Shown: positions 6,933 through 16,300 of the stretch, piece after piece
How the letters are laid out: each line of letters opens with the position of its first letter
How positions within the stretch are numbered: position 1 is the stretch's first letter
Assembly (NCBI GenBank): GCA_947623585.1
Contig: CANQHA010000004.1
Coordinates: forward strand, 1-64,000
Direction of reading: 5' to 3'
DNA from: an uncultured Clostridia bacterium
Lineage (GTDB): Bacteria > Bacillota > Clostridia > Oscillospirales > Ruminococcaceae
DNA: 64,000 bases
Notes under the pieces: generated by a model
What the model saw: only the letters and a program-made list of their open reading frames with translations
Database searches by the model: none
Told to the model about the DNA's origin: nothing
Translations under genes and position numbers: made by a program

Positions 6933-7382
6933 ATGCTTAACGAAGAGATGATGAAAAAAGCACGCGGCGCAAAATCGCCCGATGAGCTTTCAAAGCTCGC
7001 CGAGGAGGCCGGCATGACCCTCGGCAAAGAGGAAGCGCAGAAATATTTCGTTTCATTGCACGCAAGCGGAGAGATACCCGACGAGGAGCTTTCGAGCGCG
7101 GTCGGCGGCTGCGGCAGCTACGGCCCCGCGGTAAACAGAAAATGCCCTTGGTGCGGAAACGGCATTCAGATGAACGAAATCATAGACATCACCGCCATCA
7201 CTCCGAACAGCTGGGGAGGAGAATCCGAAAGCACCTTCACCGGCCCGACCGGGGTGTGCCAAAAGTGCGGCAGAAGATCGGTCTATGTCAACAAGTATCA
7301 GCAATGCTACAACGTCACCGAAGAAAACGGCAAGCACGTCATAAGACCCGAGAACAGCGACTGGCGTTTTTGGGAACGATAA
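6933..7382 (+). CDS. Nif11-like leader protein with zinc-ribbon-like core (array gene 8)
   Basis: A 149-residue protein with GAAAGGAG upstream. It is the most diverged member of the rightward array. The leader (AKSPDELSKLAEEAGM ... EIPDEELSSAVGG) is Nif11-like, but the core has C-P-W-C-G and C-Q-K-C-G knuckles about 40 residues apart, like the two leftward Nif11-like proteins, and lacks the C-N-N ending. It may be a metal-binding partner rather than a substrate. A terminator follows directly. Confidence 0.78.
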   Translation: MLNEEMMKKARGAKSPDELSKLAEEAGMTLGKEEAQKYFVSLHASGEIPDEELSSAVGGCGSYGPAVNRKCPWCGNGIQMNEIIDITAITPNSWGGESESTFTGPTGVCQKCGRRSVYVNKYQQCYNVTEENGKHVIRPENSDWRFWER

Positions 7383-7389
7383 AAAATCA

Positions 7390-7422
7390 AGCCCGCAGCG
7401 CAAGTTACGGGCTTTTTCTTTT
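7390..7422 (+). terminator. Intrinsic terminator of the precursor array
   Basis: Six-base-pair stem AGCCCG/CGGGCT with a 12-base loop, followed by TTTTCTTTT, eight bases after the array's last stop. It may also serve the convergent GNAT gene. Confidence 0.75.
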
Positions 7423-7437
7423 GGGGAAAGAAAGACC

Positions 7438-7908
7438 TCACCCCTTTTTATAAACGACCAGCGTCATTTTGTCGTTTATTTTTCTCGTCGTCTCGGTTCG
7501 GCGATAGCCCGCCTTTTCATAAAGCCGGCGGCTTGCCTCCTCCTGCATTATCGCCTCAAGCTCCCAGCCCAAAGCGCCGTGCAGCTTTTCGACCTCGGCG
7601 ACGGCCCGCTCGGCTATTCCCCTGTTCCGATACGGCGGCATAATAAATATGGGCGATATCCTTTTCGGCTGCCCGTGGTCTTTTTTGTCAACAACTCTCA
7701 CCGCGCCGGCGACGTCTCCGTCGGCTAAAATGAAATAAAAATATGTAAATGGCTGCCCAAGCCGCGCAAGAGTTTTTTCCTGCGGCTCGGCGGCGGGGTT
7801 AGTTTCGCCGTCGCGATATTTCTCATAAAGCTCCGAGAAAGCCTCGACCTGCATTTTCCAAAGGCGCTCGGCGTCTTTTTCGCCCGCGCGTGTCAGTTTT
7901 ATGTCCAT
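7438..7908 (-). CDS. GNAT-family N-acetyltransferase
   Basis: A 156-residue protein with AAGGAGG before ATG at 7908. The fold is typical of GCN5-related acetyltransferases, which move an acetyl group from acetyl-CoA to an amine. The acetyl-CoA loop is in P-P-Y-R-N-R-G-I-A near residue 91, and the C-terminal half has the usual A-x-R-L-Y-E-K-A-G-Y motif. The substrate cannot be told. It is a single gene, convergent with the RiPP array and divergent from the nitroreductase. Confidence 0.85.
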   Translation of the reverse strand: MDIKLTRAGEKDAERLWKMQVEAFSELYEKYRDGETNPAAEPQEKTLARLGQPFTYFYFILADGDVAGAVRVVDKKDHGQPKRISPIFIMPPYRNRGIAERAVAEVEKLHGALGWELEAIMQEEASRRLYEKAGYRRTETTRKINDKMTLVVYKKG

Positions 7909-7981
7909 AGCCGCCTCCTTAAAATTTCTCCGAAAAATTATATCACACCGCCGCGAAAAATTCAACGTTCGCGCTTTCGCC

Positions 7982-8010
7982 TTGACATCTTCTCAAAAAT
8001 CAAATATAAT
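7982..8010 (+). promoter_or_regulatory. Sigma-A promoter of the nitroreductase gene
   Basis: TTGACA and TATAAT separated by 17 bases, a consensus promoter, 30 bases before the start at 8040. Confidence 0.9.
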
Positions 8011-8039
8011 AGATTCAAAAATTTGAGGAGGCATTTTTA

Positions 8040-8561
8040 ATGCAGGTTTTGGATGCAATTCAAAGAAGATATTCCGTCAGGGGATATACCGAGGAGAAGC
8101 TCACAAAAAGCGAGCTCGACGCGCTTTTGACCGCAGGGCTCATGGCTCCGACGGCGACCAACCGGCAGGAGATACACTTTACCGTTCTTGACGGTTCGAG
8201 CGATATCGTCAAAGAGATCGAGACCGAGAGGATAGGCGTGAACGTCTCGGCGCCGGTCAATTTTTACTACAACGCCCCGACGGTAATTCTTTTAAGCGCC
8301 GAGGCGGCTTTCGGCTGGTCCGAAGTCGACGCGGGCATCGCGGTTGAAAACATCGCCCTCGCGGCCGAGGGAATGGGTCTCGGAAGCGTCATCATCGGCT
8401 GTATAAAAGGCGCTTTGAACGGCGATAAAAAAGAATATTTCGCCAAAAAGCTCGCTTTCCCGAAAGGCTATGAATTCAAGATCGCGATAGCCGTCGGGCA
8501 CAAAAACGCCGAAAAAGCCCCTCACAATTACAACTTTGAAAAAAGCGTGAGCATTATCTGA
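8040..8561 (+). CDS. Nitroreductase-family FMN oxidoreductase
   Basis: A 173-residue protein of the nitroreductase fold: the N-terminal A-I-Q-R-R-Y-S-V-R FMN phosphate-binding motif, A-P-T-A-T-N-R-Q in the usual second position, and the A-L-A-A-E-G-M-G-L-G-S segment near residue 116. Such enzymes use NAD(P)H to reduce quinones, flavins or nitro compounds as FMN-bound dimers. The natural substrate is unknown. It is monocistronic, with its own consensus promoter and a following terminator. Confidence 0.88.
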   Translation: MQVLDAIQRRYSVRGYTEEKLTKSELDALLTAGLMAPTATNRQEIHFTVLDGSSDIVKEIETERIGVNVSAPVNFYYNAPTVILLSAEAAFGWSEVDAGIAVENIALAAEGMGLGSVIIGCIKGALNGDKKEYFAKKLAFPKGYEFKIAIAVGHKNAEKAPHNYNFEKSVSII

Positions 8562-8595
8562 GCGGTTCGGCGTCGAAAAACATCGAAATTCAAAA

Positions 8596-8628
8596 GAGAC
8601 GGTCGGAAAACCGGGCTTCTCTTTTTTT
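8596..8628 (+). terminator. Probable terminator after the nitroreductase
   Basis: An imperfect hairpin of about 11 positions (GAGACGGTCGG with CCGGGCTTCTC, two mismatches) around AAAA, followed by a run of seven T. Confidence 0.6.
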
Positions 8629-8676
8629 ACGTTCAAAAAATATGTACATTTGTTAATAAATAAATACAAAAGATTA

Positions 8677-8705
8677 TTGCAAAGCCCGCCGGAATGTGCT
8701 ATGAT
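8677..8705 (+). promoter_or_regulatory. Promoter of the glycolipid-type cluster
   Basis: TTGCAA and TATGAT with a 17-base spacer, 46 bases before the start at 8752. Confidence 0.75.
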
Positions 8706-8751
8706 ATTTTTAATATTGCGCCGCTTAAAAGGCGTAAACGAGGGTCTGTTT

Positions 8752-9537
8752 ATGGATAAGCGCAAAGTGATCTATTACTGCGACGAGCTTAACGACGAGT
8801 TCTCCACCGCTCAGATAACGCCGAAAAAAATCGACGGCGGCTATCGCTATGTTTACAATACCCCCTTTAAAAGGTTCACCCGCGTTTTTTGGTACGACGT
8901 CGTTGCAAAACCGCTGGCGCTGATATATACAAAAGCGGCGTTTCATCACAAAATCATCGGCGGCGGGGCGCTTAAAGCCTATAAAGACAGGGCGTATTTC
9001 ATCTACGGAAACCACACCCACGCCGTTTGCGACGCGCTGATACCGAGTATGCTGAACATCCGCAAAAGCGTTTACGTCATCGTTCACCCCAACAACGTCT
9101 CGATGCCGGTTTTGGGGAGAATAACGCCATCCTTGGGGGCTGTTCCGCTGCCCGACGGCAGGGAAGCCTATAAAAATTTCCTTGAAGCGATAAACGTCCG
9201 AATTTCCGAGGGCTGCGCGATAACGATATATCCCGAGGCGCACATCTGGCCCTATTACACCGGTATCCGCCCTTTCAAGGACGTTTCGTTTTCCTATCCC
9301 GTAAAGCTCGGCGCGCCGGTTTTTTGCTTCACTAACACCTATCAAAAAAGGCGCTTCGGCAAAAGGCCGAAAATAGTCACATATGTTGACGGGCCGTTTT
9401 TTGCCGACGCTTCTTTGCCGCTTCACGAGAGAAAGACCGACCTCAGAAACAGGGTCTACGATCGTATGTGCGAGCGGGCGAAAAACTCAAACGTCGAGAT
9501 GATAAAATACATAAGATCAGAGGACAAAAATGGTTAA
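8752..9537 (+). CDS. PlsC-like 1-acyl-glycerol-phosphate acyltransferase family protein
   Basis: A 261-residue protein. The start at 8752 has GAGGG upstream; earlier in-frame codons lie in the promoter. It resembles lysophospholipid acyltransferases: GNHTHAVCDA near residue 88 stands where NHx4D is expected, and I-Y-P-E-A-H-I-W-P is the motif III region. The first motif is one residue off the canonical H-x4-D spacing (H-x5-D or H-x3-D), which may alter or abolish catalysis. It overlaps the next gene by eight bases, so it is translationally coupled to the glycosyltransferase. It is inferred to act in membrane lipid or glycolipid synthesis on the inner face of the membrane. Confidence 0.8.
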   Translation: MDKRKVIYYCDELNDEFSTAQITPKKIDGGYRYVYNTPFKRFTRVFWYDVVAKPLALIYTKAAFHHKIIGGGALKAYKDRAYFIYGNHTHAVCDALIPSMLNIRKSVYVIVHPNNVSMPVLGRITPSLGAVPLPDGREAYKNFLEAINVRISEGCAITIYPEAHIWPYYTGIRPFKDVSFSYPVKLGAPVFCFTNTYQKRRFGKRPKIVTYVDGPFFADASLPLHERKTDLRNRVYDRMCERAKNSNVEMIKYIRSEDKNG

Positions 9538-10372
9538 TATTTTGTTTTGCGGAAATTACAGGGTGTTCGACGGAATCCTCACCTGCGCGCTTTCGATTTT
9601 AAAGCGAAGCGAATCCCGCGAGCCCTATGCGTTTTATATCTTCACGATGGACGTTTCGCACCTTGACCCCTCGTATCTTCCGATAAGCCGTCGGCAGATA
9701 GATTTTTTCGAGCAGGTCGTCAAGCAGTACGACCCCGAGAACACGGTCATAATGACCGACGTGACCGAGTTTTATTCAAAAGAGTTTGCGGGCTGCCCCA
9801 ACGAGGGCGCTTACTGCTCGCCCTATACCCTCATTCGCCTTTTTGCCGACGAGGTCGAGGGTATGCCCGACAAGATTTTATATCTTGACGTTGACATTCT
9901 TTTCAACCGCGACGTGCATCTTCTCTATGACATCGACCTTGACGGCTATGAGTACGCCGCCGCGAACGACCACTACGGAAAATATCTCATAAATCCGCGC
10001 TACATAAACGCAGGCGTGCTGCTTTTCAACCTCGCCTATATGCGGAAAACCGGGCTTCTTGAAAAAGCGAGGCAGCTAATCAAAACGAAAAAGCTGCTTT
10101 TTGCCGACCAAAGCGCGATAATACGCTCGACGACGAGAAAAAAGCTGCTGCCGCAGCGCTTTAACGACCAGAAGTTTTTGCACAAGCACACCGTTGTGAG
10201 GCATTTTTCAAAGCGGCTTTTCTGGCTGCCTTATCCCCATACCGACAACATAAAGCAGTGGCAGGTCAGCCGCGTGCATAAGGTTTTTCGCTACTTCTGC
10301 TTCGACGATATTCTTTTTGAATATATCTATTTAATAGAAAAATTTAAGAGAGGGAATCCCGAAAATGAGTAA
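9530..10372 (+). CDS. Family 8 glycosyltransferase
   Basis: A 280-residue protein of the GT8 fold (retaining, UDP-sugar dependent). The metal-binding DxD motif is in Y-L-D-V-D-I-L-F near residue 124, and R-Y-I-N-A-G-V-L-L-F is the typical acceptor-side motif. The start overlaps the acyltransferase end, and its own end overlaps the following fusion gene by eight bases, so the three form a tight operon. It probably adds galactose or glucose to a lipid or surface glycan. The acceptor is not known. Confidence 0.88.
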   Translation: MVNILFCGNYRVFDGILTCALSILKRSESREPYAFYIFTMDVSHLDPSYLPISRRQIDFFEQVVKQYDPENTVIMTDVTEFYSKEFAGCPNEGAYCSPYTLIRLFADEVEGMPDKILYLDVDILFNRDVHLLYDIDLDGYEYAAANDHYGKYLINPRYINAGVLLFNLAYMRKTGLLEKARQLIKTKKLLFADQSAIIRSTTRKKLLPQRFNDQKFLHKHTVVRHFSKRLFWLPYPHTDNIKQWQVSRVHKVFRYFCFDDILFEYIYLIEKFKRGNPENE

Positions 10373-12137
10373 TCAGACTGTTCAGATCTTTTACGCCTGC
10401 GACGACAATTTCGTGAAATACACGATAGTTTCGCTGCACTCAATGCAAAAAAACGCCTCGAAGGACTTTAAATATCACGTTCATATCCTTCATACCGGCA
10501 TATCGGAGGCGATGAAAAGCTGTGTTCTTGAAATGCAAAACGACAATTTTGAGATATCCTTTGACGACGTTACGGAATATCTTGTGTCGATATCGGACAA
10601 GCTGCCGATACGCGACTATTACTCAAAAACCACCTATTACCGTCTTTTCATCGCCGAGATGTTCCCCGAATACGACAAGGCGATATATATCGACAGCGAC
10701 ACCGTAGTTCAGGGCGACATCAGCGAGCTTTATAAGATAAATATCGACGACGCTTACGTCGGCGCGTGCCACGAGCAGGCCATGCTTCAGGAGGACGTTT
10801 ACGGCACCTATGTCGAAAAGGTCGTCGGCGTTCCGCGCTATAATTTTTTCAATGCGGGAATGCTTGTAATAAACTGCGACCGGTTCAGAATCCGCTTCGT
10901 GCTCGACAAGTTTATAGAATATCTTCATATGTACAACTTCGTCGTAACTCAGGACGAGGACTATTTAAACCTGATTTGCAAGGACCATGTTTACTGGCTC
11001 GATCAGAGGTGGAACACCGAGATCTTCGGCGAACTGCAATACCCGATAGATCAGGCAAAGATAATCCACTATATCATGACAAACAAGCCGTGGCATTACT
11101 CCGACTGCCCCTATGCCGATATTTTCTGGAGCTATGCTCAGAATACAAGCGTCTATGAGATGATACTCGACGAGCTCAACGCCTATACAGACGAGGAAAG
11201 AGAGCGCGACAGGATATCCTGCGAAAAGCTGCTTCAGACAGCTATAAACGAGACCAACAGGGAAGATAACTTTTTAAACATGATGAACGCCTCGAAGCGC
11301 GCAAAAGATCGGGTCGAGGTGCTCAAAAAAATCGAGCAGTATGAAAGAGAGGGCAAGTTTGATATCGACGTCGAGCAGGACCCGCCCGGAAAGACCCTCA
11401 TGCCCGATGAAATAGACTACATACACAAAAGTATCTCGGACAGATTAAAGACGAGATTCGCGTTTATGATAGCCCGCCGCTTTGTCAACAATCTTCTTGA
11501 GGAGAAGCAGCTTATCATAAAGGAAATGCGGGGCCTTGAATATTTCAAAGAGCTTGACAGCGGCGCTGTTATAACCTGCAACCACTTTAACCCCTATGAC
11601 AGCTTTGCGATACAGCTTGCATATGAAGCCGCCGAGCAGCCGAACAGAACGTTTTACCGTGTAATCAGAGAGGGGAACTATACGGCTTTCCCGGGATTTT
11701 ACGGCTTTTTGATGAGGCACTGCAACACGCTTCCGCTTTCGTCGAATCTTAAGACGATGAAAAAATTCATGGACGCGACGGACAAACTTTTGCAGGACGG
11801 AAACTTCGTTCTTGTCTATCCCGAGCAGAGTATGTGGTGGAACTATCGCAAGCCGAAGCCTTTAAAAACCGGCGCATATATCTTTGCGGCAAAAAACAAC
11901 GTTCCGGTGCTTCCCTGTTTCATAACGATGAAGGACTCGCACATCATGGGCGACGACGGCTTTTTCATTCAGGAGTATACCATACACATCAGAGAGCCGA
12001 TCTATCCGGACAACAGCCTCAGCCGAAACGAAAAGGTCAAAAAGATGATGGACGAAAATTCCCGCGTCTGGAAAGAAATTTACGAGAGCGAATATCACAT
12101 TCCGCTGACGTATACGACGGAGGAGAAAAGGGACTGA
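10365..12137 (+). CDS. GT8 glycosyltransferase-PlsC acyltransferase fusion protein
   Basis: A 590-residue two-domain protein. Residues 1-280 are GT8 with the DSD metal motif at 110-112 and F-F-N-A-G-M-L-V near 161. Residues 280-390 are a charged helical linker. Residues 390-590 are PlsC-like, with a perfect NHx4D motif at 406-412 (N-H-F-N-P-Y-D) and Y-P-E-Q-S-M-W-W as the motif III region. One chain can thus both glycosylate and acylate, suggesting a glycolipid with an acylated headgroup or stepwise glycosyl-diacylglycerol synthesis. The upstream genes supply separate copies of both activities. The product is inferred, not known. Confidence 0.88.
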   Translation: MSNQTVQIFYACDDNFVKYTIVSLHSMQKNASKDFKYHVHILHTGISEAMKSCVLEMQNDNFEISFDDVTEYLVSISDKLPIRDYYSKTTYYRLFIAEMFPEYDKAIYIDSDTVVQGDISELYKINIDDAYVGACHEQAMLQEDVYGTYVEKVVGVPRYNFFNAGMLVINCDRFRIRFVLDKFIEYLHMYNFVVTQDEDYLNLICKDHVYWLDQRWNTEIFGELQYPIDQAKIIHYIMTNKPWHYSDCPYADIFWSYAQNTSVYEMILDELNAYTDEERERDRISCEKLLQTAINETNREDNFLNMMNASKRAKDRVEVLKKIEQYEREGKFDIDVEQDPPGKTLMPDEIDYIHKSISDRLKTRFAFMIARRFVNNLLEEKQLIIKEMRGLEYFKELDSGAVITCNHFNPYDSFAIQLAYEAAEQPNRTFYRVIREGNYTAFPGFYGFLMRHCNTLPLSSNLKTMKKFMDATDKLLQDGNFVLVYPEQSMWWNYRKPKPLKTGAYIFAAKNNVPVLPCFITMKDSHIMGDDGFFIQEYTIHIREPIYPDNSLSRNEKVKKMMDENSRVWKEIYESEYHIPLTYTTEEKRD

Positions 12138-12165
12138 AACTCAACACATTTTGCTAAGCGTGTCG

Positions 12166-12194
12166 TTCATCTTAAGAGATCCGTTTGCTATAAT
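12166..12194 (+). promoter_or_regulatory. Extended -10 promoter of the small membrane protein gene
   Basis: TGCTATAAT (extended -10) at 12186-12194 with only a weak TTCATC 17 bases upstream, 31 bases before ATG at 12226. Confidence 0.65.
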
Positions 12195-12225
12195 GAAGTC
12201 ACAAAATCAAACGGAGGTAACTTTT

Positions 12226-12585
12226 ATGAACACTGACAAAATTTATGCGGAAGCCATTGTAAACGAATACTCAAAAAAGAACGCTTCAAAAGTCGTGGCG
12301 CTGAAAAAGCTCGACCGAAAGGCAAAACTTCCCGCCGAGGTCTTCACCTACTGCTTCGGAATCGTCTGCGCGCTGGTTGCCGGAACGGGAATGTGTCTTT
12401 CGATGGGCGTTGTCGGCGACGGCTCGACGGTATTTACTGCGCTGGGCATTGTTGTCGGAATTATCGGCTTTGTCGGCGCTGCGGTGAACTATCCCATATA
12501 CAGGAAGATTCTGAAGAGCAGCAAGGAAAAATACGCCGGCGATATAATTCGGCTCGCAAACGAGATTGCCGGGGAAGAGGACTGA
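12226..12585 (+). CDS. Small two-helix membrane protein, unknown function
   Basis: A 119-residue protein with CGGAGG before ATG at 12226. The N-terminal 45 residues are charged and cytosolic. Two hydrophobic segments follow (about residues 46-68 and 74-94), joined by a short G-D-G-S-T turn, with a charged tail ending E-E-D. I recognise no family. It is followed 27 bases later by a TetR regulator in the same direction, so it may be the regulator's target or partner. Confidence 0.7.
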   Translation: MNTDKIYAEAIVNEYSKKNASKVVALKKLDRKAKLPAEVFTYCFGIVCALVAGTGMCLSMGVVGDGSTVFTALGIVVGIIGFVGAAVNYPIYRKILKSSKEKYAGDIIRLANEIAGEED

Positions 12586-12612
12586 CCGCAGTTTAAAAAG
12601 GGGGCGAAGCGC

Positions 12613-13209
12613 TTGAGCATGACGGAAAGCAGATATTTCAGCACGGCCGAAAAAATGGACAAGGCGCTTATCGAATGCCTTGAAAAGAAAGAGCTCGAAT
12701 ATATCACCGTCAAGGAAATATGCGAAAAAGCCGGCGTGAACCGCTCGACCTTTTATCTTCACTATGAGACCGTCGCCGACCTGCTGAGCGAATGTGTTGA
12801 ATATACGAACAACAGGTGCTTTCAAAAATACGGTTCGGAACTCACAAACGTTAAAAAGCGTCTTGAATCGGAGTGCCTTGAAGACCTGATATTTATTTCT
12901 CCCGAATATCTTCGCCCCTATCTTGAATTTATCAAAGAAAACAAGCGCTTATATCTGGTCGTTCTTTCTCATCAGGATATCTTTCGCACAAAAAACACTT
13001 TTGCCGAGATTTTCGACAGCGTATTTTCTCCCGCACTGGATAAATTCCATGTTTCGGAAAAGAAAAAGTCTTATATTATTCATTTCTATCTGGGCGGAAT
13101 CACATCCGTAGTCAAAGAATGGCTCGAAAAGGACTGCGCCGACCCTATCGACAAAATAATCGACATCTGTATGAGCTGTATTATTTCGAGAGAAAAACCG
13201 AATATATGA
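12613..13209 (+). CDS. TetR/AcrR-family transcriptional regulator
   Basis: A 198-residue protein. The helix-turn-helix is I-T-V-K-E-I-C-E-K-A-G-V-N-R-S-T-F-Y-L-H-Y near residues 31-51, the classic TetR signature. The C-terminal two thirds are helical and would bind a ligand. TTG at 12613 sits nine bases after GGGGG and is preferred; ATG at 12619 is the alternative. It probably shares a transcript with the small membrane protein and may control it or the glycolipid-type genes upstream. Confidence 0.88.
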   Translation: MSMTESRYFSTAEKMDKALIECLEKKELEYITVKEICEKAGVNRSTFYLHYETVADLLSECVEYTNNRCFQKYGSELTNVKKRLESECLEDLIFISPEYLRPYLEFIKENKRLYLVVLSHQDIFRTKNTFAEIFDSVFSPALDKFHVSEKKKSYIIHFYLGGITSVVKEWLEKDCADPIDKIIDICMSCIISREKPNI

Positions 13210-13282
13210 CATCGCAAATTCTGCGTATCGCCGAAGCCGGCGGTGCGCAGAGCTTTTTTAGCTTAAAAATCGGGCGCACCCC

Positions 13283-13311
13283 TTGTCAAACGGTCTTTAG
13301 CAGTGTATAAT
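13283..13311 (+). promoter_or_regulatory. Promoter of the GH115 gene
   Basis: TTGTCA and TATAAT with a 17-base spacer, 32 bases before the start at 13344. Confidence 0.85.
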
Positions 13312-13343
13312 TAAACTCGGACATTATATTAAGGAGGTCAACA

Positions 13344-16300
13344 ATGAAAAAGCTGTTCAGCGCGCTGGCGGCGCTTTTGGCGGCGATAGCCGTTTCATTG
13401 ACGGCGTTCGCGGCGGATTACGAGGGGCTTGCGCTTTCGCTCGAGCCCGACAAGCAGGTCTATGCCGCGGGGGAGGACATAATCATCACCCTGACGGCGG
13501 AAAACACCGGGTATATGGACATAAAAGACCTGACGCTCAGTCTCTCGGCGCCCGAGGGGCTTCCCCGGGGCTATAAACCGGCGGACAAAAACTCGCAAAG
13601 CCTCTCCTTGGACCTTCCCAAGGGCGGAAGGGCTTCGCTCAAAGCGGTCTATTCAAAATCCTTGGCGTCGTGGCCGATAATTATCGTCGCGACGACGATC
13701 ACCGGGCTTTTGGCAATAGCCGCGGTCGTTTTTAAGCTGAGAAAAAAGGGGAAAGGCGCAGCGGCGGCCGCAGTCTGCCTTGCGGTGCTGATAACCTCTT
13801 TGGCGCCGTCGCTCACGGTTTTTGCCGAGGAAACCGCAGCCGACGAGCTTAGCTGCAAGATAAATTTCGACGGACAGGACATTATTTTTAAAGCGGAGGT
13901 AACATATATGAAACCGGTTGACAATTCGCCCGAGGTCGTTTTGGCGACGACCCAAAGCGCCGCGCCAATATACATCGACCCGAAAGGCTCGGCATACGAC
14001 GGACTTTCACTCGTCGCCGAGTCGATAGCCGACGACTTTGAAGCGCTTGTCGGCTCGCGGCCCGAGATCGTTGAAAGCGAGCCTCAGAGCGGGGTTTACA
14101 TAACGGCGGGGCTTTTGGACGACGAGGCGATATCCTCGCTCGGCCTCGAATGGGACATCTCTCCGAGCAACGGCGACTTCAAGTCGGAAGACTGGGAAAG
14201 ATATCAGATTAAGGTTATTTCCGAGGGTGAAAAAACAAAGGTCGTGGTCGCGGGCGCCGATAAGCGCGGAGCGATTTACGGACTTTTCCACATAACTCAG
14301 GACATCTTCGGCGTAAGCCCGTGGATATGGTGGGGCGACGTCAAGCCCGAGCCTTTAGACAGCCTCACCGCAACCGCTATGCAGCTTGAAACCGTGTCAA
14401 AGAGACCGTCGGTAAACTTCAGGGGAATATTCATGAACGATGAGAACCCCTGCCTCAACGGCTTTGCCGACAGTCACTTCGGCGGTTTGAACTATATGTT
14501 CTACGACAAGATTTTTGAGCTTATTTTAAGGCTCAAGGGCAACTATATGTGGCCTGCGATGTGGTCTAATAACTTCTCAAACGACGGAATGGAGGGCGTG
14601 AGCGGAAAATTTGCGGAGCTTGAGAAGCAGTATCACCACAAGCTCGGCGGACTTATGTACTGTGACCAGCCCGGAAACGAAAACGTGTCCAATGATATGC
14701 CGAAGACCAATATCAACGCCGACCACAGCCTTGTTTTAGGTCCGGGCGAATACCCGATGACGCTTGCAAACGCCGTTTTAGCGGACAGATACGGAATAAC
14801 CGTCGGAGCCTCGCACCATGAGCCTATGGCAAGAAGCGGCGGCGAGTGGGGAGCGCTCCAGGGCTACTGGGGCTCGACCATCACTTATAAAGACCCCGAG
14901 CTTTCATCATCTGCCGACCAAAAGGTCTGGAACTATCTTTTGAACCCGAATAACCTTGAGGCTTTCTGGAGCGACGCCATCTACCGCAACGGCAGCTTCG
15001 ACAACCTGTTCACTATAGGCATGAGAGGCGAGAACGACTCGGCGCTTGTCGACGCGGCCGGAAACACCCTTAGCACCAAGGAAAATATAGAGCTTCTTAA
15101 AGCCGTTTTAAGGGCTCAGAGCAAAATTTTAGAGGAACACGGTCTTGAAGACGCGCCCTCTCTAATCGCGATTTACAAAGAGGTTGAAAACTGCTGGTAC
15201 GGCGGCTCGAGGAACGACCCGAAAGCGGCGCTCGGCAAGGGGCTTAGGGACGACCCCGACGTCAAGGAGCTTTTGGGAGCGGATACGAACCGCATAGTAA
15301 TGCTTTGCGAGGACAACAACGGATATTTAAGGACCCTCCCCGAGCTTGACGAAAAGGAAAAATTCAACTGGGGACTTTACTATCACTTCGACTATGTGGG
15401 AAGCCCGAAGACCTCGATGTGGATAAACACCATGCCGCTTCAGAGAACTTGGGAAAACCTCACCACCGCTTATGAATACGGTGTTGACGACGCTTGGATA
15501 GTAAACGTCGGCGATCTAAGACCGATGGAGCTTCCGATAAGCTACTTCATGGATTTGGCATATGACTTTGAAAAGTACGGAACCTCGAGCCCCAACAACT
15601 GTGACGACTACCTTGTAAAATGGGCGAAAGAGCAGTTTGCCGCCGAGCCGGCGCTTTCGGATGAGGATATAAAGACAATCGCCGACCTTCTTTTCGATTA
15701 CACATGGATAAACGGAAACTGCAAACCCGAAACGCTCAAAAGCTCGGGCGATTGCAGTTACAGCCTGTTACACTATAACGAAGCGGCGGAGATGCTTAAA
15801 CTCATAGACAGCATTATCGAGCGTGCAGACGCGCTTAAAGACAAGATAGGCGAAGATTCCGAGTGCTATATTCCCTATTATCAGCTCGTATATTATCCCG
15901 CGGTCGCATCTGCTAACGTTGCGCGAATCCAGATAATGAGCGGGCTCAACACGCTTTACACCACGAGAAAATCCACCCTTGCGAACACCTATGCCGACCT
16001 CGTCGAGGAATATCTCGCCTACGACGAGGAGCTTACCGAGGGCTATTCATCTTTGGGAGAAGATCTTAACGGCCTCAACAAGTGGTACGGCATGATGATC
16101 GCCTCGCCCGACTACTGCAAAAAATATAACGACCCGATCTTAGGCAGCGTAACGGCTCAGGCGCACATGAACTATCAGAGCTGGAACGGCGAATCGGCGG
16201 TCAAGATAACCTCTCAGAGGGTGGAGCCCGAGGAGGGAGCGCTTTTGATCGTTGACATTCCCGGCGAGAGAAGGGGCTTCAAAGCCGGAAGCGCCGTGCT

